Assembly: GCA_031411575.1 (NCBI GenBank)
Contig: JANOBJ010000313.1
Location: 1-9,046 of the forward strand
Direction of reading: 5' to 3'
Source of the DNA: JANOBJ01 sp031411575
Lineage (GTDB): Bacteria > Pseudomonadota > Gammaproteobacteria > Burkholderiales > Burkholderiaceae_C
DNA length: 9,046 nucleotides
Translations under genes and position numbers: made by a program
Notes under the pieces: model-generated
Database searches by the model: none
What the model was told of the DNA's origin: nothing
Seen by the model: only the letters and a program-made list of their open reading frames with translations
In this document: positions 1 through 5,260 of the stretch, in pieces
Numbering within the stretch: position 1 is the first letter of the stretch
Layout of the letters: each line of letters starts with the position of its first letter

Positions 1-20
1 ATTCCTGACAGCGACCGTCG

Positions 21-84
21 CCCCGTTGCCCCGTTGCCCCGTTGCCCCGTTGCCCCGTTGCCCCGTTGCCCCGTTGCCCCGTTG
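21..84. repeat. Octanucleotide tandem repeat, 8 perfect copies
   Basis: Eight uninterrupted copies of CCCCGTTG occupy this stretch, followed by CC and preceded by one degenerate unit (GACCGTCG, 13-20). The unit length is not a multiple of three, so gain or loss of one unit would shift any reading frame across it. In one + strand frame it would encode a Cys-Pro-Val-Ala-Pro-Leu-Pro-Arg repeat that stays open into gene A. However, gene A has a good ribosome binding site and family-typical length from position 243, so the repeat is probably noncoding. It lies about 160 bp upstream of gene A. Confidence 0.97.
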
Positions 85-111
85 CCACATTCCTAACTAT
101 TTCGTCCATAA

Positions 112-129
112 CGCCACACTTATGTGGCG
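112..129. other. Perfect 7-bp inverted repeat with 4-nt loop
   Basis: CGCCACA (112-118) and TGTGGCG (123-129) are exact complements separated by CTTA. No T-run follows on either strand, so it does not look like a standard intrinsic terminator. It could be an operator or an RNA hairpin in the leader of gene A, which starts 113 bp downstream. I see no convincing -35/-10 pair in 85-242. Confidence 0.55.
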
Positions 130-242
130 AGTCCCTATGGCCGTGTCATCGCAACCGAACTAGCATCCGTTTCCGTGCTTTCAGGGTAAACGTACCGGAG
201 CCCAATTGCCCACAGAGGCGGGGTCATCCGCAGGAAGTTGTG

Positions 243-575
243 ATGTCGAAAGAAAAACTGGCGAGGGTCGTTGGGGCCCTGCGTGGCGAACGGCGGCAAG
301 CGTCGCGCCGCATGGAACTGGAAGCTCTGAAGCAGCACACGCTGTTGGCGCTGCTGGACTGCGCTGACGCGCGCGTCGAGCGCCTGCGCGAATGCGTCAG
401 CGTCCGCCGCGATGCGCTCGAGCTGTGGGCGCTGCGCCCCGAACTGTACGTCTGCCTGTCGCAGTGCTTCGACCGCGGCGAGGCAGCGCGCCGGCTCAAC
501 CGCATCGCGCCGCTGTTTCGCGGCTGGGTGCCGTCGCGCTTTCGCGAGCCGATCGCGGCGCCCGGCGCGGCCTGA
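243..575 (+). CDS. Small uncharacterised protein, four-member paralogous family (copy A)
   Basis: A 110-aa protein that I do not recognise. The start was chosen at ATG 243 because AGGAAG (232-237) lies five bases upstream and the resulting length matches the paralogues; the frame is open further upstream but that part reads as low-complexity. The N-terminal 25 residues are basic (MSKEKLARVV, then Arg-rich). A core at residues 31-95 aligns without gaps to copies B, C and D. It includes Asp39-Cys40, Leu61-Trp62, Arg65, an Ala-Ala-Arg-Arg block at 81-84 and Phe92-Arg-Gly-Trp95. There is no signal peptide, membrane segment or known catalytic motif; it looks cytoplasmic and mostly helical (inference). 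Copy B starts 15 bp downstream, so A and B are probably co-transcribed. By eye the core shares 32 of 65 residues with C and 29 with B. Function unknown. Confidence 0.85.
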   Translation: MSKEKLARVVGALRGERRQASRRMELEALKQHTLLALLDCADARVERLRECVSVRRDALELWALRPELYVCLSQCFDRGEAARRLNRIAPLFRGWVPSRFREPIAAPGAA

Positions 576-590
576 GCGTCGGAGGCCCCG

Positions 591-932
591 ATGGTGATGA
601 AGCGGCTGCGCCGCTGGATAGAAGGCGGTCTGCCTGACCGTGAACCGATCGAAGTGGTGCAACAGCAACTGCTGCTGGCGCTGGTGGACTGCGAGGACAC
701 CCGCGCTGAACGGCTGCGCCATGACATCGTGCGCACGACCAAGCCGCGCGAGCTCTGGGTGATGCGCAGCAGCATCTTCTTTTGCGTGGCCAACCGCCGC
801 AGCGAGACCGAGGCGGCCCGGCGCATCAACGCGCTGCTGCCGCTGTTTGAAGGCTGGATAGACCCGCTGCTGCTGGAGCCGATTGATCAGCTCGGACGCC
901 CCAGAATGTTCAAAAATAGTAGCAATAAATGA
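591..932 (+). CDS. Small uncharacterised protein, four-member paralogous family (copy B)
   Basis: A 113-aa paralogue of copy A. ATG 591 was chosen because GGAGG (581-585) is five bases upstream; the in-frame ATG at 597 would be spaced less well. The conserved core includes Asp33-Cys34, Glu-Arg-Leu-Arg at 40-43, Leu55-Trp56, Arg59, Glu-Ala-Ala-Arg-Arg at 74-78 and Phe86-Glu-Gly-Trp89. By eye 30 of 65 core residues match copy D. The C-terminus is odd: after the family's closing Glu-Pro it adds a tail rich in Asn, Ser and Lys (MFKNSSNK). That tail is encoded by a degenerate copy of the AT-rich intergenic element, whose TGA (930-932) is the stop codon. The tail is therefore probably a recent read-through extension, not part of the domain. 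Likely an operon with A. Function unknown. Confidence 0.85.
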   Translation: MVMKRLRRWIEGGLPDREPIEVVQQQLLLALVDCEDTRAERLRHDIVRTTKPRELWVMRSSIFFCVANRRSETEAARRINALLPLFEGWIDPLLLEPIDQLGRPRMFKNSSNK

Positions 933-934
933 CC
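911..934. repeat. Degenerate copy of AT-rich intergenic element, overlapping the end of copy B
   Basis: Positions 919-934 read GTAGCAATAAATGACC, differing at three of 16 bases from the sequence found exactly at 1510-1525 and, on the other strand, at 7850-7865. The opposite hairpin arm is poorly kept. The element supplies the last codons and the TGA stop of copy B. Confidence 0.5.
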
Positions 935-1028
935 CGTCGACAGGGACTTGGCGCTTGTTTGACTTGAAAAACCGGGAATCAAGGCCGCGCTGTGTCTTTC
1001 CACCCGGGCAACCCCGCAGACCACACCC

Positions 1029-1376
1029 ATGAGCATCCGCAGACTGGCAGGCGCCATCCGGACCCTGTTGAAACGACCCCGCCGCACACTGCAGCGTGTG
1101 CCGCTGGACGAACTGAAGCAGCACGCCCTGAACACCTTGGTGGACTGCCATGACGCCGGCTCCGACCTGCTGCGCGGCAGTATCGGGCGCAAGGCCGACG
1201 CGGTGCACCTCTGGGGGCTGCGCCCGGCGTTGCACCAGTACCTGAGCCGCCAGCACGGCAGCCGCGAGGCGGCGCGCCGGCTGGACCGGCTGGCCGTCCA
1301 TTTTCGGGGCTGGCTGCCGGCGTTTTACCTCGCGCCACTGGGCAAGCAGGCCCCCGGCCGGTCCGAGGCGCGCTGA
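1029..1376 (+). CDS. Small uncharacterised protein, four-member paralogous family (copy C)
   Basis: A 115-aa paralogue. ATG 1029 is the only plausible start near the family length, but no Shine-Dalgarno sequence is visible before it (CAGACCACACCC). The basic N-terminus (MSIRRLAGAIRTLLKRPRR) is followed by the gap-free core: Asp39-Cys40, Leu61-Trp62, Arg65, Arg-Glu-Ala-Ala-Arg-Arg at 79-84 and Phe92-Arg-Gly-Trp95. The N-terminal 18 residues could form an amphipathic basic helix. It is separated from copy B by 96 bp with no clear promoter, so whether it belongs to the A-B transcript is open. Its closest relative here is copy A. Function unknown. Confidence 0.82.
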   Translation: MSIRRLAGAIRTLLKRPRRTLQRVPLDELKQHALNTLVDCHDAGSDLLRGSIGRKADAVHLWGLRPALHQYLSRQHGSREAARRLDRLAVHFRGWLPAFYLAPLGKQAPGRSEAR

Positions 1377-1377
1377 A

Positions 1378-1411
1378 CCCGGGCTGGACGCCGGCACGGT
1401 GGGCGCCCGGG
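1378..1411 (+). terminator. Possible hairpin terminator after copy C
   Basis: CCCGGGC (1378-1384) can pair exactly with GCCCGGG (1405-1411) across a 20-nt loop, starting one base after the stop of copy C. No T-run follows, and the loop is long, so this is a weak terminator candidate. The rest of 1377-1634 holds no convincing gene; apart from this hairpin it contains only the AT-rich element at 1494-1525. Confidence 0.3.
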
Positions 1412-1493
1412 CGAGCGCAGCGCCGATTTCACGCGCGCCACGGCGTCGCATGGACACCGTGAAGCACCGCCGGGCATCGCAGGGCACGGCGCT

Positions 1494-1525
1494 GTTTGCT
1501 ATATTATTTATAGCAAACAATGACC
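1494..1525. repeat. AT-rich palindromic intergenic element, intact copy
   Basis: A perfect 10-bp inverted repeat, GTTTGCTATA (1494-1503) and TATAGCAAAC (1509-1518), with loop TTATT, followed by AATGACC. The 16 bases at 1510-1525 are repeated exactly, in inverse orientation, at 7850-7865, and in degenerate form at 919-934. Elements of this look are common between genes in Comamonadaceae as I recall them. It sits between convergent genes (copy C and the LysR gene), consistent with a terminator-like or transcript-end role. Confidence 0.7.
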
Positions 1526-1634
1526 AGAGGACGAGCACCACAGGCCGTTTCGATGTAAAAAATGGCGTGCAGGGCCAGGACAGGGCCATTGCCGGGCGAC
1601 AGCGGGCTACAGCACGCCATCAACTGGCCGGGCC

Positions 1635-2564
1635 TCAGGCGCGCAGGGCCTGGGGCGCCACCTCACCCAGAAAATCCAGAAACGCGCGCACCCGCGCTGG
1701 CATCAGCGTGCGGGTGGGCAGCGCGGCGTAGATCGTGTAGCGGCCAAACAGCCAGTCGGGCAGCAGGTGCACCAGCGCGCCGCTGGCCAGGTGCTGCGCC
1801 ACCAGCAGGCGCGATAGCACGGCCACGCCGGCGCCGTCCAGTGCGGCGCGGTACAGCACGTCAAAGCTGTCGGACTGCAGCACGATCGGCATCTCCACCT
1901 CGACCGGGGGAGTACCCTGGGCCGCGCCGCCGGGCTGGGGCGACAGCCGCAGGCGGCGTGCGCCCTGGCCACTGCCCTGCTGCCAGGGAAAACGCAGGTA
2001 ATCGTGCTGCCGCAGCTCTTGCGGCGCCTGCGGCGTGCCCCGGCGCGCCAGGTAGGCCGGCGCGGCGCAGACGATCCACTCGGTGGTGGAGAGCGGGCGG
2101 GCCACCACATTGGCGTCGGCGCCCTCTTCCACCACCATGAAGGTGAGGTCGAACTCCTCCACGCGGTTCTGCGGGAACGGTTCGATGTTGATCTCCAGCG
2201 CCACCTTGGGGTGCCGCTCGCGCCAGCGCGCCACCCGCGGCGCCAGGTAGTACGAGGCCAGCACCGGCGTGGCCAGCACGTGCAGGGTGCCCTGCAGTTC
2301 ACGGGTGCTGGCGGCGGCTGCCGCCTCGGCGTCGTCCACCTCGTGCAGGATGGCGCGCACACGGGCCAGGTAGGCCTCGCCGGCCTCGGTGAGCGCCAGC
2401 TTGCGCGTGGTGCGCTGGATCAGCCGCGCGCCCAGGTGCTGCTCGAGGTCGTTCACCAGACGCGTGACGCCGGCGGCCGACATCTCCAGCGCGCGTGCGG
2501 CGGCGGCAAAGCCGTCTTCGTCGATGACGCGCTGAAACACCCGCATTGAGAGAAGCCGATCCAT
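1635..2564 (-). CDS. LysR-type transcriptional regulator, CrgA-like
   Basis: A 309-aa protein of normal family length. The N-terminus MDRLLSMRVF, followed by a winged helix-turn-helix (about residues 4-62, recognition region FAAAARALEMSAAGVTRLV) and Gln-Arg-Thr-Thr-Arg near 50-54, is characteristic of LysR regulators of the CrgA-like group. Residues from about 90 to 295 form the periplasmic-binding-protein-like effector domain, starting LQGTLHVLATP. The start at 2564 matches the family; no strong ribosome binding site is visible. Such proteins bind DNA as dimers or tetramers and respond to a small ligand, which cannot be told from the sequence. It is divergent from the DUF4148 pair across an AT-rich 217-bp gap, so autoregulation and control of that pair are plausible (inference). 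No metabolic target gene is adjacent. Confidence 0.93.
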   Translation of the reverse strand: MDRLLSMRVFQRVIDEDGFAAAARALEMSAAGVTRLVNDLEQHLGARLIQRTTRKLALTEAGEAYLARVRAILHEVDDAEAAAAASTRELQGTLHVLATPVLASYYLAPRVARWRERHPKVALEINIEPFPQNRVEEFDLTFMVVEEGADANVVARPLSTTEWIVCAAPAYLARRGTPQAPQELRQHDYLRFPWQQGSGQGARRLRLSPQPGGAAQGTPPVEVEMPIVLQSDSFDVLYRAALDGAGVAVLSRLLVAQHLASGALVHLLPDWLFGRYTIYAALPTRTLMPARVRAFLDFLGEVAPQALRA

Positions 2565-2585
2565 ACGAGCAAGTATTGTAGTTAG

Positions 2586-2636
2586 ATTCGCTTAATTATT
2601 GCTAATACTGGAATGGCTAATTGCAGACTGTATAGT
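2586..2636. promoter_or_regulatory. AT-rich divergent control region with candidate LysR site and promoter
   Basis: The stretch is much richer in A/T than its surroundings. It contains ATT-N5-AAT (2586-2596) and three related GCT(T)AAT motifs at 2590, 2601 and 2616, spaced 11 and 15 bp, as expected of LysR binding sites with an ATT/AAT dyad. On the + strand TATAGT (2631-2636) with CTGGAA (2608-2613), 17 bp apart, is a weak promoter candidate for the first DUF4148 gene, implying a leader of about 140 nt. The promoter and operator assignments are tentative. Confidence 0.4.
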
Positions 2637-2781
2637 TTTTCTTTGAACTGACAAGGATTAAAGTTCAACCCATCGATGAGCCGGAACCTACAGCGACTCA
2701 CCGAGACGGGCCCCACCGGGCAATTCCGCCCAACCGGACCTGAAAGTGTGTCAACCCATTGTTTTGAACCAAGGAATCATC

Positions 2782-3066
2782 ATGAACGCCACCCAACTGC
2801 TCTCCATCGCCGCCCTGACCACCCTGGCTGCTTTCTCCGCCCACGCCGAAGGCGGCGACACGTCGCAGCACGGCTATGACTTCAAATCCACCCGCACGGT
2901 GGCCGAGGTGAAGGCCGAGGCGCTCAACCCGGTCCGCATCAGCAACGGCAGCACGGGCGTCATCACGATGCCCCAGTCTGGCGTGGACAAGGCTGCTGTG
3001 CGTGCTGAAGCCGCCAGCGCGCTGCGCGCCGGCAAGATCAGCTCGGGCGAAATCGGCCTGATGTGA
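2782..3066 (+). CDS. Exported small protein, DUF4148 type (copy 1)
   Basis: A 94-aa protein. ATG 2782 has AAGGAA (2771-2776) five bases upstream; the open frame extends 12 codons further but without a better start. Residues 1-22 form a Sec signal peptide (hydrophobic IAALTTLAAFSAHA) with predicted cleavage after Ala-His-Ala, giving a mature periplasmic protein of 72 residues. The mature part has the DUF4148 hallmark Ala-Glu-Val-Lys-Ala-Glu-Ala (41-47), repeated in altered form as Ala-Val-Arg-Ala-Glu-Ala (72-77), and ends Glu-Ile-Gly-Leu-Met. The family is widespread in Burkholderiales and has no known function that I can name. It forms a tandem pair with the gene at 3207 and probably arose by local duplication. 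Confidence 0.9.
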   Translation: MNATQLLSIAALTTLAAFSAHAEGGDTSQHGYDFKSTRTVAEVKAEALNPVRISNGSTGVITMPQSGVDKAAVRAEAASALRAGKISSGEIGLM

Positions 3067-3110
3067 TCGTCAATGTGATCACACGTGACCGCAATGTGAC
3101 CGAATTGTGA
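3061..3110. repeat. Five GTGA motifs at about one helical turn
   Basis: GTGA occurs at 3063, 3075, 3085, 3096 and 3107, with intervals of 12, 10, 11 and 11 bp. Most copies fit ATGTGA or a one-base variant. The first contains the stop codon of DUF4148 copy 1. Within it TGTGATCACA (3074-3083) is a perfect palindrome. It may be a binding array for a regulator of the downstream copy, or a decayed short repeat. Confidence 0.5.
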
Positions 3111-3114
3111 GTAA

Positions 3115-3132
3115 GCGCCGGCCCGCCGGCGC
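3115..3132. other. Strong GC hairpin between the two DUF4148 genes
   Basis: GCGCCGGC (3115-3122) and GCCGGCGC (3125-3132) are exact complements; the outer seven pairs can form with a CCCG loop. No T-run follows (GACATAAC), so it is not a canonical intrinsic terminator. It could attenuate or separate the messages of the two copies. The remainder of the 140-bp gap is pyrimidine-rich just before copy 2. Confidence 0.5.
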
Positions 3133-3206
3133 GACATAACAGCGCCAACGTTGCACTTGTTCCCTTCTTCAATCTTCATTTACTTTTCATCTTCAAGGAA
3201 TCCATC

Positions 3207-3491
3207 ATGAACGCCACCAAACTGTTCGCCATCGCTGCCCTGACCACCCTGGCTGCTTTCTCTGCCCACGCCGAAGGCGGCGACAACTCGCAGCACGGCT
3301 ACGACTTCAAATCGACCCGCACGGTCGCCGAAGTCAAGGCCGAGGCACGCAACCCGATCCGCATCACCGAAGGCAGCACCGGCCCGGTTGAGACGCTGAT
3401 GTCCAGCCTGCAAAAAGAAGCCGTGCGCGCCGAAGCCATCGCTGCCGTGCGTGCCGGCCAGACCAGCCGCGGCGAAATTGGCCTGATGTAA
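3207..3491 (+). CDS. Exported small protein, DUF4148 type (copy 2)
   Basis: A 94-aa protein, the same length as copy 1. ATG 3207 has AAGGAA (3195-3200) six bases upstream. The signal peptide (MNATKLFAIAALTTLAAFSA, then His-Ala) is nearly identical to that of copy 1, as are mature residues 23-47 (Glu-Gly-Gly-Asp, His-Gly-Tyr-Asp-Phe-Lys, Val-Ala-Glu-Val-Lys-Ala-Glu) and the closing Glu-Ile-Gly-Leu-Met. Residues about 51-70 have diverged, which marks the middle as the variable part. Predicted periplasmic; function unknown. TTGCAC (3151-3156) upstream is a possible -35 but I see no good -10, so a promoter of its own is uncertain. Transcription should end at the hairpin at 3530-3563. Confidence 0.9.
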   Translation: MNATKLFAIAALTTLAAFSAHAEGGDNSQHGYDFKSTRTVAEVKAEARNPIRITEGSTGPVETLMSSLQKEAVRAEAIAAVRAGQTSRGEIGLM

Positions 3492-3506
3492 ATCGCCTCT
3501 GCCCAT

Positions 3507-3525
3507 CGGTGGCCCGGCGCCACCG
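3507..3525 (+). other. Hairpin just after DUF4148 copy 2
   Basis: CGGTGGC (3507-3513) pairs exactly with GCCACCG (3519-3525) around CCGGC. It lies 15 bp after the stop codon and directly before the main terminator. It may stabilise the 3' end of the message. Confidence 0.5.
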
Positions 3526-3529
3526 CAAC

Positions 3530-3563
3530 GCCTGCCTTCGGTTCGCCGACGGCAGGCTTTTTT
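3530..3563 (+). terminator. Intrinsic terminator of the DUF4148 pair
   Basis: GCCTGCC (3530-3536) pairs with GGCAGGC (3551-3557), followed by six T (3558-3563). The stem continues past one mismatch with TCGG/CCGA closed by TTCG, a very stable tetraloop. This is the clearest terminator in the window. Confidence 0.92.
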
Positions 3564-3598
3564 GCGTCAGGGCGGCCGGGCGGCTAGTCCGAAAGTTT

Positions 3599-3620
3599 GC
3601 GTGTGTGATATTTCGCACGC
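3599..3620. other. Hairpin upstream of copy D
   Basis: GCGTGTG (3599-3605) can pair with CGCACGC (3614-3620), with one G-T wobble, around TGATATTT. A second short stem, GCGCT and AGCGC, follows directly. The 190-bp gap between the terminator and copy D must contain D's promoter if D is transcribed alone, but no good -35/-10 pair stands out; TTGACC at 3656 lacks a partner. Confidence 0.3.
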
Positions 3621-3752
3621 GCTTTTAGACAGCGCTCCCACTGGTAAAACCGGGGTTGACCCTAAACTTCGTTGCACTTCAACGGTTGCGGCCAAACGCC
3701 CCAGCCGCCTGCTCACCTCGCAGGTCCAAACGACCGGCCAAAGAGACACCCG

Positions 3753-4076
3753 ATGTGGAAAAAGATGCTGCTGCGCGTGCTGACGCGCAAGCCCCGGGCT
3801 TTGCCCGAGGGTCTGACGCCAATGCCGGAAGTACGCCACCGCATGCTGGCTGCGCTGCACGACTGCGACGGTGTACGGGCCGAGCGCCTCAAGTTCACCA
3901 TCAACGACACGCGGGACGCCTACGGGCTTTGGCTGTTGCGCAGCGGTGTTTTCATGTGCGTGTCGCACAAGCACGGCGAGACCGTCGCGACGCAACGCGT
4001 CAACCAGCTACTGCCGTTTTTTGAAGGCCGGGTGCCGCCCGAGCAACTGGCGCCGGTGCGCACCAGCACTTACTGA
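3753..4076 (+). CDS. Small uncharacterised protein, four-member paralogous family (copy D)
   Basis: A 107-aa paralogue of copies A-C, placed apart from them by the LysR and DUF4148 genes. ATG 3753 was chosen by length and by the basic start MWKKMLLRVLTRK; the frame is open for 27 more codons upstream, but those do not match the family. Only a weak AGAGA precedes the start. The conserved core includes Asp37-Cys38, Glu-Arg-Leu-Lys at 44-47, Leu59-Trp60, Arg63, Arg82 and Phe90-Glu-Gly92. The Gly-Trp found in the other three is Gly-Arg here. By eye 30 of 65 core residues match B but only 20 match C. Its terminator is unclear; it converges on the MaoC gene with 30 bp between the stops. Function unknown. 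Confidence 0.82.
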   Translation: MWKKMLLRVLTRKPRALPEGLTPMPEVRHRMLAALHDCDGVRAERLKFTINDTRDAYGLWLLRSGVFMCVSHKHGETVATQRVNQLLPFFEGRVPPEQLAPVRTSTY

Positions 4077-4106
4077 GGCTGCCCGATCCGCCCGTCGCGG
4101 GACTGC

Positions 4107-4562
4107 TTAAGGGTAGCGGCGCGACAGCGACTCGGCCACGCACACCGGCTTGGGCGCGCCCTCGCGCTCGACCGTCACGCTCCAGGTCATCTGCATGCCG
4201 CCGTTGTCGATCGGGTCGCAGGCCAACAGCGTCATGCGCGCACGCAGGCGGCTGCCCACGGGCACCGGCGAGACAAAGCGCACCTTGTTCAGGCCGTAGT
4301 TCACGCCCATGCGCGACTCGACGATCTCGAACGATGACTCAAAAAACCTCGGCAGCAGCGACAGCGTGAGAAAGCCGTGCGCGATCGGCGCGCCAAACGG
4401 GCCGGCGGTGGCGCGTTCCACGTCCACATGGATCCACTGGTGGTCGCCGGTGGCCTCGGCAAACTGGTTGACCTGTTCCTGGGTGATGGTGATCCAGTCG
4501 CTGACAGCGACTTCCTGGCCGACCATGGCCGCCAGATCCTGAAGGGTTTGGATGGTTTTCAT
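4107..4562 (-). CDS. MaoC-type (R)-specific enoyl-CoA hydratase family protein
   Basis: A 151-aa single hot-dog-fold protein of the MaoC dehydratase-like family. Enzymes of this type hydrate trans-2-enoyl-CoA to (R)-3-hydroxyacyl-CoA, in fatty-acid turnover or polyhydroxyalkanoate supply. The hydratase motif is clear: Ala-Thr-Gly-Asp40-His-Gln-Trp-Ile-His45-Val-Asp, with Asp40 and His45 as the expected catalytic pair, then Ala-His-Gly-Phe-Leu-Thr at 61-66. These positions match the single-domain mycobacterial homologue Rv0130 as I recall it. The start MKTIQTLQDL is family-like but has no visible Shine-Dalgarno. It lies 30 bp after the parA-like gene on the same strand, so co-transcription is likely, although no functional link between the two is known to me. 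The exact substrate is not predictable. Confidence 0.9.
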   Translation of the reverse strand: MKTIQTLQDLAAMVGQEVAVSDWITITQEQVNQFAEATGDHQWIHVDVERATAGPFGAPIAHGFLTLSLLPRFFESSFEIVESRMGVNYGLNKVRFVSPVPVGSRLRARMTLLACDPIDNGGMQMTWSVTVEREGAPKPVCVAESLSRRYP

Positions 4563-4592
4563 GGGGTCAGACTGTAGTGTGGCAGGAGCGGC

Positions 4593-5210
4593 TCAGGTGT
4601 CGAGCCAGCGACAGATCGGCTCCCACTGCGCCAGGTCTTTCTCGACCCGGCTGGGCGCCACGTCAAACAGCGTCAGACCGCGCGCAGCCAGGTGGATGTA
4701 GTTTTGCGTGTCGCGCACATAGCCCAGCACGGGCAGGCCGAGCGAATCCACAAACTCATGCAGCTTGTCGGCCGCGATGGTGCGGGCATCGACCCGCATG
4801 CCGATGATGCCGATGTCCATCTTGCCGGCGTGCCGGTGCTCGGCCAGCTGGTCCAGGAAAGTGCGGGTGGCAAAAATGTCAAAGATGCTGGGCTGCAGCG
4901 GCACGATCACCTTGTTGGCGAGCTTCATCACGTCGTTGAAGCGCCAGCCGTGCAGGCCGGCCGGGGTGTCCAGCACCACGTGCGTCGTGCCTTTGGGCGG
5001 CTTGACGATCATGTCGGCGCTCAAATCCCAGGTGCTGATCGGCCGCGCGGCCGGCGGGCGCAGGCCCAGCCACAGGCGCGCGGATTGCTGCCGGTCGGCG
5101 TCACCCAGCATCACGGCATGGCCGCGCGAGGCAAAGTAGCCAGCGATATTGGTGGACAGCGTCGATTTGCCGACGCCCCCCTTGGGATTGGCAACCACCA
5201 CGACCGGCAT
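4593..5210 (-). CDS. Orphan ParA/MinD-type P-loop ATPase
   Basis: A 205-aa protein with a deviant Walker A motif, Asn8-Pro-Lys10-Gly-Gly-Val-Gly-Lys15-Ser-Thr, whose early lysine marks the ParA/MinD group. Walker A' is seen as Gly-Asp37-Ala-Asp39-Arg-Gln-Gln-Ser, and Walker B as Val-Val-Leu-Asp81-Thr-Pro-Ala-Gly. These ATPases form ATP-bound dimers on DNA or membrane and position plasmids, chromosomes or protein cargo. It lacks the N-terminal helix-turn-helix of large plasmid ParA proteins, and no parB lies nearby, so it is best called an orphan. The start at 5210 is well supported: GAGGAG (complement of 5217-5222) sits six bases upstream. It is divergent from kefF with about 50 bp between starts, and the MaoC-type gene follows at 30 bp. 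Confidence 0.93.
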   Translation of the reverse strand: MPVVVVANPKGGVGKSTLSTNIAGYFASRGHAVMLGDADRQQSARLWLGLRPPAARPISTWDLSADMIVKPPKGTTHVVLDTPAGLHGWRFNDVMKLANKVIVPLQPSIFDIFATRTFLDQLAEHRHAGKMDIGIIGMRVDARTIAADKLHEFVDSLGLPVLGYVRDTQNYIHLAARGLTLFDVAPSRVEKDLAQWEPICRWLDT

Positions 5211-5260
5211 GACACGCTCCTCGAAATGTTTGGATGGAAGGTTTCGGGTATGTTAGCGGT

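Noticed and set aside
21..84. CRISPR-like array
   Set aside because: Units are 8 bp with no spacers; a simple tandem repeat.
42..242. Upstream extension of gene A through the octamer repeat
   Set aside because: The extra 67 codons are low-complexity or random-looking, the paralogues lack them, and ATG 243 has a good ribosome binding site.
135..1589. A 484-codon open frame on the - strand across genes A, B and C
   Set aside because: It is the mirror of three genes that happen to be in the same frame in GC-rich DNA. The + strand genes have ribosome binding sites, typical codon use and an alignable paralogue family; the - strand translation resembles no protein family.
1399..1731. A 110-codon + strand open frame after gene C
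   Set aside because: It runs through the AT-rich element into the antisense of the LysR gene, does not match the A-D family and has no ribosome binding site.
3672..3752. Longer start for gene D
   Set aside because: The 27 added residues have no counterpart in A-C and the basic MWKK start fits the family length.
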